NCBI GenBank assembly: GCA_963812775.1
Contig: CAWEWH010000005.1
Span: 1 to 64,000 of the forward strand
Direction of reading: 5' to 3'
DNA length: 64,000 nucleotides
Origin: CAWEWH01 sp963812775
GTDB taxonomy: Bacteria > Pseudomonadota > Alphaproteobacteria > Rhizobiales > Beijerinckiaceae
In this document: positions 15,562 through 27,145 of the stretch, in pieces
Position numbering within the stretch: position 1 is the stretch's first letter
Layout of the letters: every line of letters starts with the position of its first letter
The notes under the pieces: generated by a model
Databases searched by the model: none
The model's input: only the letters and a program-made list of their open reading frames with translations
Told to the model about the DNA's origin: nothing
Made by a program: the position numbers and the translations under genes

Positions 15562-18180
15562 CGGGGCCGTAGCAGGCGCTCGAAATAGTCAAGCTCTTCG
15601 CGCGGCCTATCGAACTCGCCGAGCCGGCGGCGCAGTTCCTCGAGGATGCGGCGGGCCCTGGCCACCGCCGATTCGTCGCCGGTCGGGATCTTGACGCGCC
15701 CATCCGTCCAGTCGTTGCTGCGCCTGGGACGACCGAGCGGGTCGGTGTCTGCCGGGCCGTTCTGACCGCGCTGGCTCATGCGCCCCGGCTGGCCATCGCT
15801 GTCGTCGCCCGCCTGTTCGGTGCCGTCGCCCATCATCTGCTGGGCGAGGCCTTGGGCACCGCGCCGCAATCCATCGATGGCCCGTCCCTGCGCATCGACG
15901 GCCTGGCCGGGTTGTCCCTGGCCCAGGGATTGCTCGGCTTCGCCCATGGCCGATTTCGGCGTCGTCGAGCCCCTGCTCGCCCTGCATGCCGAGACCGCGC
16001 ATGCGGCGCTTCAGTTCCTGCAGCCGTTCGCGCAGCGCCTGCTGGCGGCGCGACAATCCCTCGCCCGCCTGATCGCCCTGCCCGTCCTCGCCGTCCATCT
16101 GCTCGCCGTCACCCTGTTGGCCCTGTTGGCCCTGCTGGCCTTGCTGGCGCTGACCGCGCTGGCGCTCACCCTGGCGTCCGCTCTCGCCGCGGCGCTGATT
16201 GCGCTGCGCCCTGGGCTCGTTCTGGCGGCGCTGTCCATCGCGGAAAGTTTCGTCGCGCAAGGCCTGCTGATCGCGCGACATCTGATCTAGCTCGTCGAGC
16301 GCCCGGTTCAATTCGCGCGTCAAGGGATCGGGCTGCCGCCCGCCGGGCCTGGCCATCTGCAGATTGTCGAGGATGCCGCGCAGCTCTTCGAGCAGACGCT
16401 GGGCATCTGCCGTCGCCCCCTGACGTGCCAACTCCTCGAGACGATCGAGCAGGTTCTTGAGGTCGTTCGGCGTGATCGCCCGCGTGTTGGGGTCGAGCCT
16501 GTCGTTCTGCGCCTGGTTGCGGCCCTGCCGCTCGGCGAAATCGCGCAGGAAGCGATCGAGGGCCTGGCGCAAGTCCTGGGTCAGCCGCTTGATCTCGTCT
16601 TCGCTCGCGCCCCGCTCGAGCGCCTGGCGCAACGCCTCCTGCGCCTGCCGCAGCGCGCGCTCGGAATCCGACAGATCGCCGTCCTCGATGGTCAAGGCCA
16701 TCTGCCAGAGGAATTCGGCCACCTCGAGCAGATCCACGTCCGACTTGGCGCGGCGCAGCCGCTCCGCGACGACGCGCAAGCCGAGATAGACGCCGATCTC
16801 CGGCGTGAATACCTCCGGCGATGTGGTCAGCGCATCGAGCGCCATCTGCACGCGTTGTTGCCGCTGCGGCTCGATGATCAGGTTGCGGCGCTGCTCGACC
16901 AGCGCCCGCGCCAGCGGCTTGGTGAACGGCCGTTGCGGCAGCGTCACCGTGATCGTTTCGCTGCGCCCTTCCTGTCCGGCCTCGTCGCGCGCCACGAGCG
17001 TGAGTTTGACGCGCGCTCCGGCCCACGGATGCGACGACAGATCGGTCGTGGTCTTCGTCTCCTCGTTGGCAGTGCCGTTCGGCAGCGACAGCGGGGCGCG
17101 CGGCGCCGGCACCAGCGGCTTCACTGCCCCCGCGCCGTCCCGCTCGAACACGCCCTCCGCCGATGCGACGCCATAGTCGTCGCTGGCCGTGTAACCGATG
17201 GTGAGCGAGCCGCGGCCGTTCGATTGCGGCGGACCGGAAAGCTTGATCTCCGGCGGACGGTCGGGAATGGCCTCCACGACAAACGACGACACGGTGGCGC
17301 CGTCCGCCAGCACGCGCAGCTTGGCGTTGCCGGCGACCGTGAAGCGGCTTTCCTTCAGGTCCGGCTTGCTCTGCGCCGTTGCCGGCAGCGCCTCAAGACC
17401 TTGATCGACGGCGATCTCGAGCGACGTCTTGCCGGCAGCGCGGATCACCATCGTGCTCTTCACCGGCACGCGTATCTTGTGGGCCTGCGCGGTCGACCTG
17501 AAGTCGAGGATGATGGGCGGCAGGCGCGTATAGAGCGGCGGATCGACCCAGCCGTCGATGCGGAATTCCGGGCCAAGTCCCCGCGCGCCCTTCCAGTCAA
17601 ATGCCGCGCTGAGGCGTGAGTCGAAATCCTGCCCGGCCACGAATGCACCGGTGACCAGCGCAACGATCGCGGCGGCGCGCAGCGCGAAGCGGTCGCGGCT
17701 GCTCATGTTCGGCCGCGGCGCGCGCACCTTCAGCCTTGCCAACCCCTCCTCGGCGCGGCGGCGATGCGCTTCCCAAAGCGCGCGCGTGGCCGGGTCCTGC
17801 TGGCCGAGCGCCAGCGCGTCGTCAAAGGCCGTGGCCGGCCGATGACTGACTGCCGCGTCGCGGTCGAGCCGTGCCAGGGCGTGGCGGCGGGATGGCAGGG
17901 TGAGGCGGATAAGCGGAATGAGCGAGGCCAGGAAGCCGGCCAGCGCGAGGCCGCAGCCGACGATGCGCCCCATCGGCGGCAGCACCAGCCACAGTCCCAT
18001 CCACGAGACGGCAAGGAACAGCGCGACGACGCCGAACGGCGGCCACAGCCCCGGCCACAGGCGTTCCCACAGGAGGGCGAGCCGGGCACGCTCAATCAGC
18101 CGCTCGAAGCGACTCAGCCGGCTCTTGCCCTGGCCGGGAACGCCGCCGTCTGGGGCCGCGATGCGCGGCGCTTCATTCAT
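15558..18180 (-). pseudogene. TIGR02302/DUF4175 family membrane protein, interrupted by a one-base frameshift
   Basis: Two overlapping frames together give an 873-residue protein of the TIGR02302 (DUF4175) family. It has N-terminal TM helices (residues about 50-100), a third TM near 170, an extracytoplasmic region, and a long Gln/Arg/Glu-rich coiled-coil C-terminus with QQG repeats. The upstream frame ends its family-like sequence at GEQGLDDAE and continues as nonsense; the other frame resumes SAMGEAEQSLGQGQ and ends DYFERLLRPR. The stop of that second frame overlaps the twin-TM start by ATGA, confirming it as the real C-terminus. The switch site at 15952-15957 reads GAAATC on the coding strand. 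Function unknown. Confidence 0.85.
16112..16147 (-). repeat. Four tandem 9-bp units encoding QQG repeats
   Basis: On the plus strand the units read CCCTGTTGG, CCCTGTTGG, CCCTGCTGG and CCTTGCTGG. On the coding strand they encode consecutive Gln-Gln-Gly triplets inside the low-complexity linker of the TIGR02302 protein. A change in copy number would be in frame and lengthen or shorten the linker. Confidence 0.75.
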
Positions 18181-18313
18181 GCCGGTCTCCGGGTCGCCGA
18201 ACTGGCCGACGCCTGATTACCCCCGTGCCTGAGGGTACCATGCGGTAGCCGCAAGACTAGAGGCGATATGGCGGCTTCTCGCCTCAGTCCAAGTGTTTTT
18301 CAATCAACAACGA

Positions 18314-19585
18314 TCACTTTTCGAGCCAATCCGGCAGGCGATCGAGCGCTATGATTGCGTCCACGTCGAGGCGCGGCCTGACAACCGCGAATCGTCCGCC
18401 GCGCACCAGCACCTCGGGCACCAGGGCCCGGGTGTTGTAGGTGCCCGCCTGGACGGCGCCGTAGGCCCCGGCCGTCATGAAGGCCAGGAGATCGCCAGCC
18501 GCCGGCGCTGGCAGATCGCGGCCGAGCGCCAGATAGTCGCCCGTTTCGCAAACCGGACCGACCACGTCGGCCACCATGCGCGCCTGGTCGGGGCGCGCTT
18601 CGATGACCGGCAGGATGTCATGATGGGCCTCATAGAGCGTGGGCCGGATGAGATCGTTCATGGCTGCGTCCACGACGATGAAGGTCTTGCCCTCGCCCTT
18701 CTTCACGTAGATGACGCGCGTCAACAGGATTCCGGCATTGCCGGCGATGAGGCGGCCCGGCTCCAACAACAGCTTCAGGCCGAGATCGCCCGCATGCTTC
18801 AGGATGGCGCCCGCATAGGCGGCTGGATCCGGCGGCGGGTCGTTGTCGGCCCGATAGGGAATGCCGAGGCCGCCGCCGAAATCGATGTGCCGCAGCCGGT
18901 GCCCGTCCGCCATCAGCGTGCGCGCCAGGTCGGCGATGAGCCGCGCCGCATCATCTACCGGCTTCAGGTCGACGATCTGGCTGCCGATATGCATGTCGAC
19001 GCCGGCGATGCTGATGCCGGGGAGGCGCGCCGCCCGGGCATAGACGTCCCGCGCCCAGGAGATCGGGATGCCAAACTTGTTGTCGAATCGCCCCGTCGAA
19101 ATCTTGGCATGGGTGAGCGCGTCCACGTCGGGATTGACCCGCACCGACACGGCGGCCGTGCGCCCCATGGCGGCCGCGATCTCCGACAGCGCCTTGAGCT
19201 CATCCTCGGACTCGACGTTGAACGACAGCACGTTGGCCTTGAGGCCCGCGGCCAAGTCGTCCCTCGTCTTGCCGACCCCGGAGAAAACGATGCGCTCTCC
19301 TGGGACGCCCGCCGCAAGGGCGCGCTTCAATTCCCCGGCCGAGACGATGTCCACGCCCGCCCCGAGACGCGCCAGCGTCTTGATAACTGCCTGATTCGAG
19401 TTCGCCTTGGCAGAATAGCAGACCAGCACGTCGGCCTTGCCGAACGCCTCCTTGAAGACGCGGTAGTGCCGCTCCAGCGTCGCGGTCGCATAGCAATAGA
19501 GCGGTGTGCCGACCTCGCCCGCGATGGCGCGCAGATCCACGTCCTCGGCATGAAGGACACCGCCCCTATAGGCGAAATGGTGCAT
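18314..19585 (-). CDS. lysA: Diaminopimelate decarboxylase
   Basis: A 423-residue PLP enzyme of the alanine-racemase fold that converts meso-diaminopimelate to L-lysine. The PLP lysine is in YSAKANSN near residue 52. Other marks are HIGSQIVDL, the glycine-rich DFGGGLGIPY phosphate-binding loop, EPGRLIAGNAG, and VGPVCETGD with the C-terminal active-site Cys. The start MHHFAYRGGVLHAED follows the lptM stop by 22 nt; the frame is open further upstream but overlaps lptM. lptM-lysA is a conserved pair across proteobacteria. Confidence 0.96.
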   Translation of the reverse strand: MHHFAYRGGVLHAEDVDLRAIAGEVGTPLYCYATATLERHYRVFKEAFGKADVLVCYSAKANSNQAVIKTLARLGAGVDIVSAGELKRALAAGVPGERIVFSGVGKTRDDLAAGLKANVLSFNVESEDELKALSEIAAAMGRTAAVSVRVNPDVDALTHAKISTGRFDNKFGIPISWARDVYARAARLPGISIAGVDMHIGSQIVDLKPVDDAARLIADLARTLMADGHRLRHIDFGGGLGIPYRADNDPPPDPAAYAGAILKHAGDLGLKLLLEPGRLIAGNAGILLTRVIYVKKGEGKTFIVVDAAMNDLIRPTLYEAHHDILPVIEARPDQARMVADVVGPVCETGDYLALGRDLPAPAAGDLLAFMTAGAYGAVQAGTYNTRALVPEVLVRGGRFAVVRPRLDVDAIIALDRLPDWLEK

Positions 19586-19607
19586 GGCAGAACCGGCGAC
19601 GATGGAT

Positions 19608-19874
19608 TCAGAGTAACGGGTCGAGCACGAAGGGGCGCTTGGGAATGTTGTAGGCGCGCGACCGTTTCGGCGCCTGCGGTGTCGGCACCACGGCGGCCCC
19701 GTCCTCCACGTCATCGGGCTCGGCCTGCGGCGCGGCCGGCTGGCCATTTTGCGCGACCGAGGCGGTCGGCGGCGCGTCCAGCGCTCCGCGCCGGCCGCAT
19801 CCGCTGAGCACGAGCGAGAGGCCCCCGGCAATCAGGGCAAGGCGGGCCAAAGCGGCAAGGCGAGTAGACGACAT
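19608..19874 (-). CDS. lptM: LptM-like small lipoprotein (LPS translocon maturation factor)
   Basis: An 88-residue lipoprotein with a signal sequence ending in the lipobox LSGC (Cys about residue 26) followed by the conserved GRRGALDAPP, then a Pro/Ala-rich tail ending KRPFVLDPLL. Proteins of this type (formerly YifL) bind the LptD/E LPS translocon in E. coli and assist its disulfide maturation. It lies directly upstream of lysA, as in many proteobacteria. The family assignment rests on the lipobox plus CGRRG pattern and on synteny. Confidence 0.85.
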   Translation of the reverse strand: MSSTRLAALARLALIAGGLSLVLSGCGRRGALDAPPTASVAQNGQPAAPQAEPDDVEDGAAVVPTPQAPKRSRAYNIPKRPFVLDPLL

Positions 19875-19960
19875 TCGACCTCCAGAAGGGCCGGCACTAT
19901 AGCGAAATCAAGGCGGGACGCGAGCCCGCCGGCCTGGATAAGAGGCTGGCAGAAAAAGCT

Positions 19961-20335
19961 TTACGATGGAGTGACGCACCGCTGCATCAGCTCGATGCGA
20001 TTGCCGAACGGATCCTCGGTAAACGCCCGCTCATAACCTTCGAGCGGCTCGTCGAAGCGCACCGGACGGCCGGCCCGCTCGAGCGTGCCGAGGAGGGCGG
20101 CGAGGTCGTCGACCAGCAAGGCCGGATGCGCCTTGCGGGCGGGCCTGAATTCCGCCTCCACCCCGAGATGAATCATCACACCGTCGCAGGCGAACCAGCA
20201 GCCGCCACGGCCGGCGAGATTGGCGGGCTTGGCGACCTCCGGGATGCCGAGGCACCCGGCATAGAAGGCCCGCGCCTCCGCCTCCCGTCCCGCCGGCATG
20301 GCGATTTGCACATGATCGAGGCCGAGGACGGCCAA
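19961..20335 (-). CDS. VOC family (glyoxalase/bleomycin-resistance-like) protein
   Basis: A 124-residue single-domain VOC protein: LGLDHVQIAMPAGREAEARAFYAGCLGIPE, HLGVEAEFRPARKAHPALLVDDL, and the C-terminal AFTEDPFGNRIELMQ. I place the start at a TTG that follows a strong GGAGGGG Shine-Dalgarno by 5 nt and overlaps the argH stop; an ATG 33 nt further upstream lies inside argH and has no family match. The metal-ligand positions His-His-Glu are present. It is probably co-transcribed with argH. Substrate unknown. Confidence 0.83.
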   Translation of the reverse strand: MAVLGLDHVQIAMPAGREAEARAFYAGCLGIPEVAKPANLAGRGGCWFACDGVMIHLGVEAEFRPARKAHPALLVDDLAALLGTLERAGRPVRFDEPLEGYERAFTEDPFGNRIELMQRCVTPS

Positions 20336-20336
20336 T

Positions 20337-21740
20337 TCAACCCCTCCGCCGGCTGCCGCGATCCGCAAGGCGCTTCAGCCATCGCCGCGCCTCGCGTCGG
20401 ACATTGGCCGGGGCGGTGCCGCCAAAGCTCGTGCGGCTCCTCACCGAGCGCTCGACGCTGAGCACCGCAGAGACGCCCGCCGTCACCCGCGGCTCGATGC
20501 CTTGCAGCGTCTCAAGCGGCAGCCGCTCCAGCGCCACGCCCTTGTCGGCCGCCAACGCCACGATGCGGCCGGTGATGTGATGCGCCTCGCGGAACGGCAG
20601 GTCGAGATTCTGCACCAGCCAATCGGCGAGATCGGTCGCCGTTGCATGGCCGGCGCCGGCGGCACGCTTCATCGCGGCGCGATCCGGCGCCATGTCGCCG
20701 ACAATGCCAATCATCGCCGCAAGGCATAGCGACAGGGAGTGCAGCGCGTCGAACGTGCCTTCTTTGTCCTCCTGCATGTCCTTGGAATAGGTGAGCGGCA
20801 GGCCCTTCATCACCACCAGCATCGCCGCGAGCGCCCCAAAAATGCGCCCCGTCTTGCCGCGCACCAGCTCGGCGGCGTCCGGGTTACGTTTCTGCGGCAT
20901 GATCGAGGAACCGGTGGAGAAGCGGTCGGACAGGCGCACGAAGCCGAATTGCGGCGTTGCCCACAGCACGATCTCCTCGGCAAACCGCGACAGATGCATG
21001 GCCGCGATGGCCGCCGCCGCCAGTGTCTCGACCACGAAGTCACGGTCGGCGACGGCGTCGAGCGAGTTGGCGGCCGGGCGGTCGAAGCCGAGCTCGGCGG
21101 CCGTTGCGGAACGATCGATGGGAAACGACGTGCCGGCCAACGCCGCCGCGCCGAGCGGACACTCGTTGAGGCGGCGGCGTGCGTCGGTGAAGCGGCCGCG
21201 GTCGCGGCCGAACATCTCCACATAGGCGAGCAGATGATGGCCGAACGTTACGGGCTGCGCCGACTGCAGGTGCGTGAAGCCCGGCATCACGGCGTCCGCG
21301 AAGGCGAGCGCCTTCTCGGTAAGGGCTCGCTGCAGGGAGGCAAGCTGCAGGTCGAGCGCATCGATCGTGTCGCGCACCCACAGCTTCATGTCGGTGGCTA
21401 CCTGGTCGTTGCGCGAGCGGGCGGTATGTAGCCGCCCGGCCGCCGGCCCGGCGATTTCCGCAAGGCGCGCCTCGACATTCATGTGGATGTCTTCCAGCGC
21501 CCGCGAAAACGTGAAGCGGCCCGCCGCGATTTCGTCGGCGATCGCCATGAGGCCTTTGCGGATGGCGGCCGCGTCCTTGCGCGACACGATCCCGGCCTTG
21601 GCCAGCATCGCCACGTGCGCCAACGAGCCGCGCACGTCATGCGGCGCCAGCCTCTTGTCGAAATCGATGGAGGCGTTGATTTCTTCCATGACGGCGTCGG
21701 GGCTGGCCGTGAAGCGCCCTCCCCACATCTTGTTGCTCAT
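20337..21740 (-). CDS. argH: Argininosuccinate lyase
   Basis: A 467-residue member of the fumarase/aspartase superfamily that splits argininosuccinate to arginine and fumarate. Signature GSSIMPQKRNPDAAELVRGKTG carries the catalytic Ser. Also visible are MWGGRFTASPDAVMEEIN at the N-terminus, TARSRNDQVATDMKLWVR, and PGFTHLQSAQPVTFGHHLLAY. The start was chosen at MSNKMWGGRF; the frame is open 30 nt further upstream without an SD. Divergent from tlpA with 36 nt between starts. Confidence 0.97.
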   Translation of the reverse strand: MSNKMWGGRFTASPDAVMEEINASIDFDKRLAPHDVRGSLAHVAMLAKAGIVSRKDAAAIRKGLMAIADEIAAGRFTFSRALEDIHMNVEARLAEIAGPAAGRLHTARSRNDQVATDMKLWVRDTIDALDLQLASLQRALTEKALAFADAVMPGFTHLQSAQPVTFGHHLLAYVEMFGRDRGRFTDARRRLNECPLGAAALAGTSFPIDRSATAAELGFDRPAANSLDAVADRDFVVETLAAAAIAAMHLSRFAEEIVLWATPQFGFVRLSDRFSTGSSIMPQKRNPDAAELVRGKTGRIFGALAAMLVVMKGLPLTYSKDMQEDKEGTFDALHSLSLCLAAMIGIVGDMAPDRAAMKRAAGAGHATATDLADWLVQNLDLPFREAHHITGRIVALAADKGVALERLPLETLQGIEPRVTAGVSAVLSVERSVRSRTSFGGTAPANVRREARRWLKRLADRGSRRRG

Positions 21741-21776
21741 CGCGCGGCTTTCTTCACATCGAGGTGCCATCCCGCC

Positions 21777-22436
21777 ATGACCGATCGCGTTCCGCTCCTG
21801 GCTCGCCCGGCGCTGCTGGCCGGTCTCGCCGTGGGCTTGGCGGGTCTCGTCGGCGCAGCAGCCCTATATGGCGGCGCTTGGCGCGGCAATGCCCCGACCG
21901 GCCCGACGGCGCAGTGCCGGGCTTCCGAGGCGCTCGCCGCCCGCCTGAAGCCGTTGGCCCAAGGCGAGGTCGCGGCCCTCGTGGTCCCGGCGAGCCCGCG
22001 CGAGTTGCCGGCCCTGTCGTTCAAGGGCCCCGATGGGGAGCCCGTCTCGCTCGCCGACTATCGCGGCCGGACCGTGCTTCTCAATCTGTGGGCGACCTGG
22101 TGCGTGCCATGCCGAAAGGAGATGCCTGCCCTCGACCGGCTCGAGGCCGAGCTGGGGGGCCCCAATTTCACCGTCGTGGCCATCAACATGGACACGCGGG
22201 ACGCCGAGAAGCCGAAGGAATGGCTCAAGGCCAACAACATCACGCGCCTCGCCTACCTGGCGGATCCGGACGGCAAGGTGTTCCAGACGCTGAGGTCCAT
22301 TGGCCGCGCCACCGGCCTGCCCACCACCCTCCTGATCGACAAGAGCGGCTGTCTGCTGGCGCATCTCGACGGTCCGGCCGAATGGGCATCATCCGACGCG
22401 ACGGCGCTTATCCGCGCCGCGCTCGGCAGCCAATGA
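21777..22436 (+). CDS. tlpA: Thiol:disulfide interchange protein TlpA
   Basis: A 219-residue membrane-anchored thioredoxin-fold protein: N-terminal TM (LLAGLAVGLAGLVGAAALYGG), then a periplasmic domain with the redox motif WATWCVPCRKEMPALD and the cis-Pro region GLPTTLLID. It closely follows the layout of Bradyrhizobium TlpA, including the extra Cys pair (C in TAQCRAS and SGC near the end). TlpA reduces copper-binding partners during cytochrome oxidase assembly. Adjacent divergent argH with lysA nearby matches the Bradyrhizobium gene order. Confidence 0.93.
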   Translation: MTDRVPLLARPALLAGLAVGLAGLVGAAALYGGAWRGNAPTGPTAQCRASEALAARLKPLAQGEVAALVVPASPRELPALSFKGPDGEPVSLADYRGRTVLLNLWATWCVPCRKEMPALDRLEAELGGPNFTVVAINMDTRDAEKPKEWLKANNITRLAYLADPDGKVFQTLRSIGRATGLPTTLLIDKSGCLLAHLDGPAEWASSDATALIRAALGSQ

Positions 22437-22481
22437 TCGGCCGCTGGGCGTCAGGCCGATTTTCCAACCGCTGACACTGAT

Positions 22482-22817
22482 TCAGGCGCTTTGCTTTGCG
22501 GCGACGCCCTTGCTCGCCAGATGGCTCTGCAGCTCACCGGCCTGGAACATCTCGCGGATAATGTCGCAGCCGCCGACGAACTCGCCCTTGACGTAGAGCT
22601 GCGGGATGGTCGGCCAGTTGGAATATTCCTTGATGCCCTGGCGAACGGCGTCGTCCTCGAGCACGTTGACGCCCTTGTAGGGGACGCCGAGGTGGTTGAG
22701 GATTTGCACCACCTGGCCGGAAAAGCCGCACATCGGGAACTGCGGCGTGCCCTTCATGAAGAGCACCACGTCGTTCGACTTCACTTCGTTGTCAATCTGG
22801 GTGTGAGCGTCGGTCAT
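22482..22817 (-). CDS. grxD: Monothiol glutaredoxin (Grx4/GrxD type)
   Basis: A 111-residue CGFS glutaredoxin: VVLFMKGTPQFPMCGFSGQVVQIL has the active-site CGFS and the preceding Lys that contacts glutathione, followed by WPTIPQLYVKGEFVGGCDI. CGFS glutaredoxins bind a glutathione-ligated [2Fe-2S] cluster and deliver or sense iron-sulfur clusters with BolA partners. The bolA gene is 52 nt upstream on the same strand, so the pair is probably one transcript. Confidence 0.97.
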   Translation of the reverse strand: MTDAHTQIDNEVKSNDVVLFMKGTPQFPMCGFSGQVVQILNHLGVPYKGVNVLEDDAVRQGIKEYSNWPTIPQLYVKGEFVGGCDIIREMFQAGELQSHLASKGVAAKQSA

Positions 22818-22869
22818 TGCGTCCTCGTATGCGCGCTGCGCCGGGGTCTGCCATCGGCAGTGTCTGACA

Positions 22870-23106
22870 TCAATTGTCGGGTGCCGCTGTCGTCAGTGCA
22901 AGGGCATGCAATGCCCCGCCCATGCGCCCTTTCAGCGCTGCATACACCATCTGGTGCTGCTGGACACGGCTTTTTCCCTTGAAAGACGGGGAAATCACGG
23001 TTGCCGCATAATGATCGCCGTCGCCGGCGAGATCGCGGATGTCGACCGTCGCGTCAGGCAGCGCGGCCTTGATGAGGCTTTCGATCTCATGCGCATCCAT
23101 CGCCAT
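22870..23106 (-). CDS. bolA: BolA family protein
   Basis: A 78-residue BolA-fold protein: MDAHEIESLIKAALPDATVDIRDL, GDGDHYAATVISPSFKGKSRVQQHQMVYAAL with the conserved His that can ligate a [2Fe-2S] cluster with a CGFS glutaredoxin. The start MAMDAHEIE lies 11 nt after the purL stop; the open frame extends further but overlaps purL. The order purL-bolA-grxD is conserved in Rhizobiales and supports a functional BolA-Grx4 complex. Confidence 0.94.
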   Translation of the reverse strand: MAMDAHEIESLIKAALPDATVDIRDLAGDGDHYAATVISPSFKGKSRVQQHQMVYAALKGRMGGALHALALTTAAPDN

Positions 23107-23117
23107 GCCGCAGTTCC

Positions 23118-25343
<2,226 letters not shown>

Positions 25344-25538
25344 CGCGGGCTTTGGGATTAAAGGTCCCCGGCCATAGCGTCTGCGCTGCCCCGACGCAAT
25401 CGCGACGGATGAACACGGTTCTGGCTTCCCGCGGCGGGCCGCACGTTCCGTTTCGGCACATTTTCACCACGTCGCGGCTGGCACGCCGTTCGCTCCTACC
25501 ACCCCATCGGGGCAGGAACTGGATCGAAACGGATCGCC

Positions 25539-26744
25539 ATGACGATGTTGACGGAATTCCGGAACAACGAGAGGGGCGCAACCGCCATCATTTTCGGGTT
25601 GGCCGTGTTGCCGCTGGTCGTCGCCCTTGGAGCGGCGATCGACTATTCGTACGCCGCCAGCATCCGCGCTTCCATGCAGCGTGCCGTCAATTCGGCGGCT
25701 GTCGCCGTGGCACGCGACTCCGCCTCGCTCAACGACACCGCGGCCGAAAGGCGGGGACGCCAGTTCTTCGCGGCCAACTTCCGCAACAGCGACGCCGCCC
25801 TTGCCCCGGTCAGCGTCAAGCGCGACAGCAAGACGGTGCGTATCGCCGCATCAGGCACCGTGCCGACCGCCTTCATGCAGGTAGTGGGCATCAAGTCCAT
25901 TCCGGTCTCGACAGAAGCGGTCGTGAACTGGGGCAGCCGCAAGATCGAGCTGGCGCTTGTGTTGGACAATACCGGCTCGATGCGCGATCCGCTCGGCGGC
26001 GGCTTGAAGATCGACGAGTTGAAGAAGGCCGCCCGCAACCTGCTCGATGAGGCCGAGAAGGCCGCGCCCGACAGGGACGCCATCAAGATCGCCATCGTTC
26101 CGTTCGACACGCAGGTGAATGTCGGCAACATGCTCGGCAGCCTCGACGTGGCGTTCGACTTCGGCATCGCCAAGGCGGCGTGGAGCGGCTGCGTCGGCGA
26201 CCGCTCGATGACCGGCAACTACGACGTGAACGACGAGACGCCGCGTCTCGCCCTCAAGGACACCCTGTTTCCGGCGATGCCTTGCAACGGCAACCTCGCC
26301 CAGCTGCAGCCGCTCACCTCCGATTTCGCGGCCCTGCGCCGCACGGTCGGCGCCATGTCGCCGACCGGCATGACCAACATCACGATCGGCACCACGTGGG
26401 GTCTCAAGACGCTGTCGAGTGGCAGCCCGCTGTCCGAAGCGGTCGCCTACAAGACGCCCAACGTCGACAAGTACATGGTCGTGCTGACCGACGGCGACAA
26501 CACGCAGAGCCGCCACAGCAATCGCAGCGGCGAGATCGACGCACGCACCCGGCTCGCCTGCCAGGCGGCCAAGGATGCCGGCATCAAGCTCTTCACCATT
26601 TTGGTGGGCAAGGGCAATGCGGGCCTGTTGCGCGAATGCGCCGGCAACGGTGGCACGTTCCAGGAAGTCAAGGACGCGGCCGCCATCACGGCCGCCTTCT
26701 CGAACATCTTGAACGACGTGCTCAGCATCCGTCTGACGCAGTAG
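25539..26744 (+). CDS. TadG-like pilus-assembly protein with vWA domain, copy 1
   Basis: A 401-residue protein. Residues 11-40 are a TadE/TadG N-terminal motif (ERGATAIIFGLAVLPLVVAL: conserved Arg-Gly before one TM that anchors the protein in the inner membrane). Residues 135-400 are a von Willebrand A domain with a MIDAS-like VLDNTGSM at 141-148, an LTDGDNTQ strand and a C-terminus ending SIRLTQ. Such proteins sit in the periplasm and help Flp/Tad pilus assembly or adhesion. It is the first of three paralogues in a row; no other tad gene (cpa, rcp, flp) is in the window. Confidence 0.85.
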   Translation: MTMLTEFRNNERGATAIIFGLAVLPLVVALGAAIDYSYAASIRASMQRAVNSAAVAVARDSASLNDTAAERRGRQFFAANFRNSDAALAPVSVKRDSKTVRIAASGTVPTAFMQVVGIKSIPVSTEAVVNWGSRKIELALVLDNTGSMRDPLGGGLKIDELKKAARNLLDEAEKAAPDRDAIKIAIVPFDTQVNVGNMLGSLDVAFDFGIAKAAWSGCVGDRSMTGNYDVNDETPRLALKDTLFPAMPCNGNLAQLQPLTSDFAALRRTVGAMSPTGMTNITIGTTWGLKTLSSGSPLSEAVAYKTPNVDKYMVVLTDGDNTQSRHSNRSGEIDARTRLACQAAKDAGIKLFTILVGKGNAGLLRECAGNGGTFQEVKDAAAITAAFSNILNDVLSIRLTQ

Positions 26745-27145
26745 CGCCGGTCAAACCTTAAGATGACGAGCGCCGATGGGGGTGCGGAATCGTGGGCGTC
26801 CGTCCGGCGGGGCAGCACGGCTTAAGTAACGGTTAACGACGAAATTAACGGCGTCGCTGGCGCGACGTTCACGTTTCGCTAACCAGTCGCCACCGTGACG
26901 ACCGAGACCGCGCCACCGCGACTTTGGGCGATGGATCAACGCGATAATGCCGTTTGAAGGCGTGGCCTGATCGCCCGCGGCTGCGCCCACCATGTGACGG
27001 CAGTCGGCTGCGCGCCTGCGCCGGTTAACGCGCGTTAACGCCACTCAGTCGATTCAGATCACGTCTCGTTAAACCAACAAATTGCTTCGCTTTTTAATGG
27101 ACCCCGTAAGCCTGTAGGACGCTCCCAACAACTACGGGGGTTTTC
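26745..27145. other. Intergenic region between TadG copies 1 and 2, rich in TTAA boxes
   Basis: About 400 nt without a supportable gene; ORFs on either strand here lack family features. It holds a cluster of TTAA half-sites: one exact TTAA-N7-TTAA (26822-26836), a TTAA-N8-TTAA overlapping it, and a 16-bp palindrome GTTAACGCGCGTTAAC at 27024-27039. It is more AT-rich near the copy 2 start, where a promoter is expected. Confidence 0.6.
26822..26836 (+). promoter_or_regulatory. Candidate CtrA-binding site (TTAA-N7-TTAA)
   Basis: TTAA GTAACGG TTAA matches the alphaproteobacterial CtrA consensus exactly. A second TTAA follows with an 8-nt gap. CtrA controls pili, flagella and cell-cycle genes in this class, and the site lies between two TadG-like genes, about 310 nt upstream of copy 2. 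The distance is long for direct activation, and binding is an inference from the motif alone. Confidence 0.45.

Noticed and set aside
15086..15957. Programmed frameshifting in the PagL-like and TIGR02302 genes
   Set aside because: No slippery heptamer with downstream pseudoknot is visible, and unrelated genes share the same GANTC context, which fits an artefact better.
27024..27039. 16-bp palindrome GTTAACGCGCGTTAAC as a second CtrA site
   Set aside because: Spacing between TTAA boxes is 6 nt, not the 7 nt of the CtrA consensus; kept only as a note in the intergenic region.
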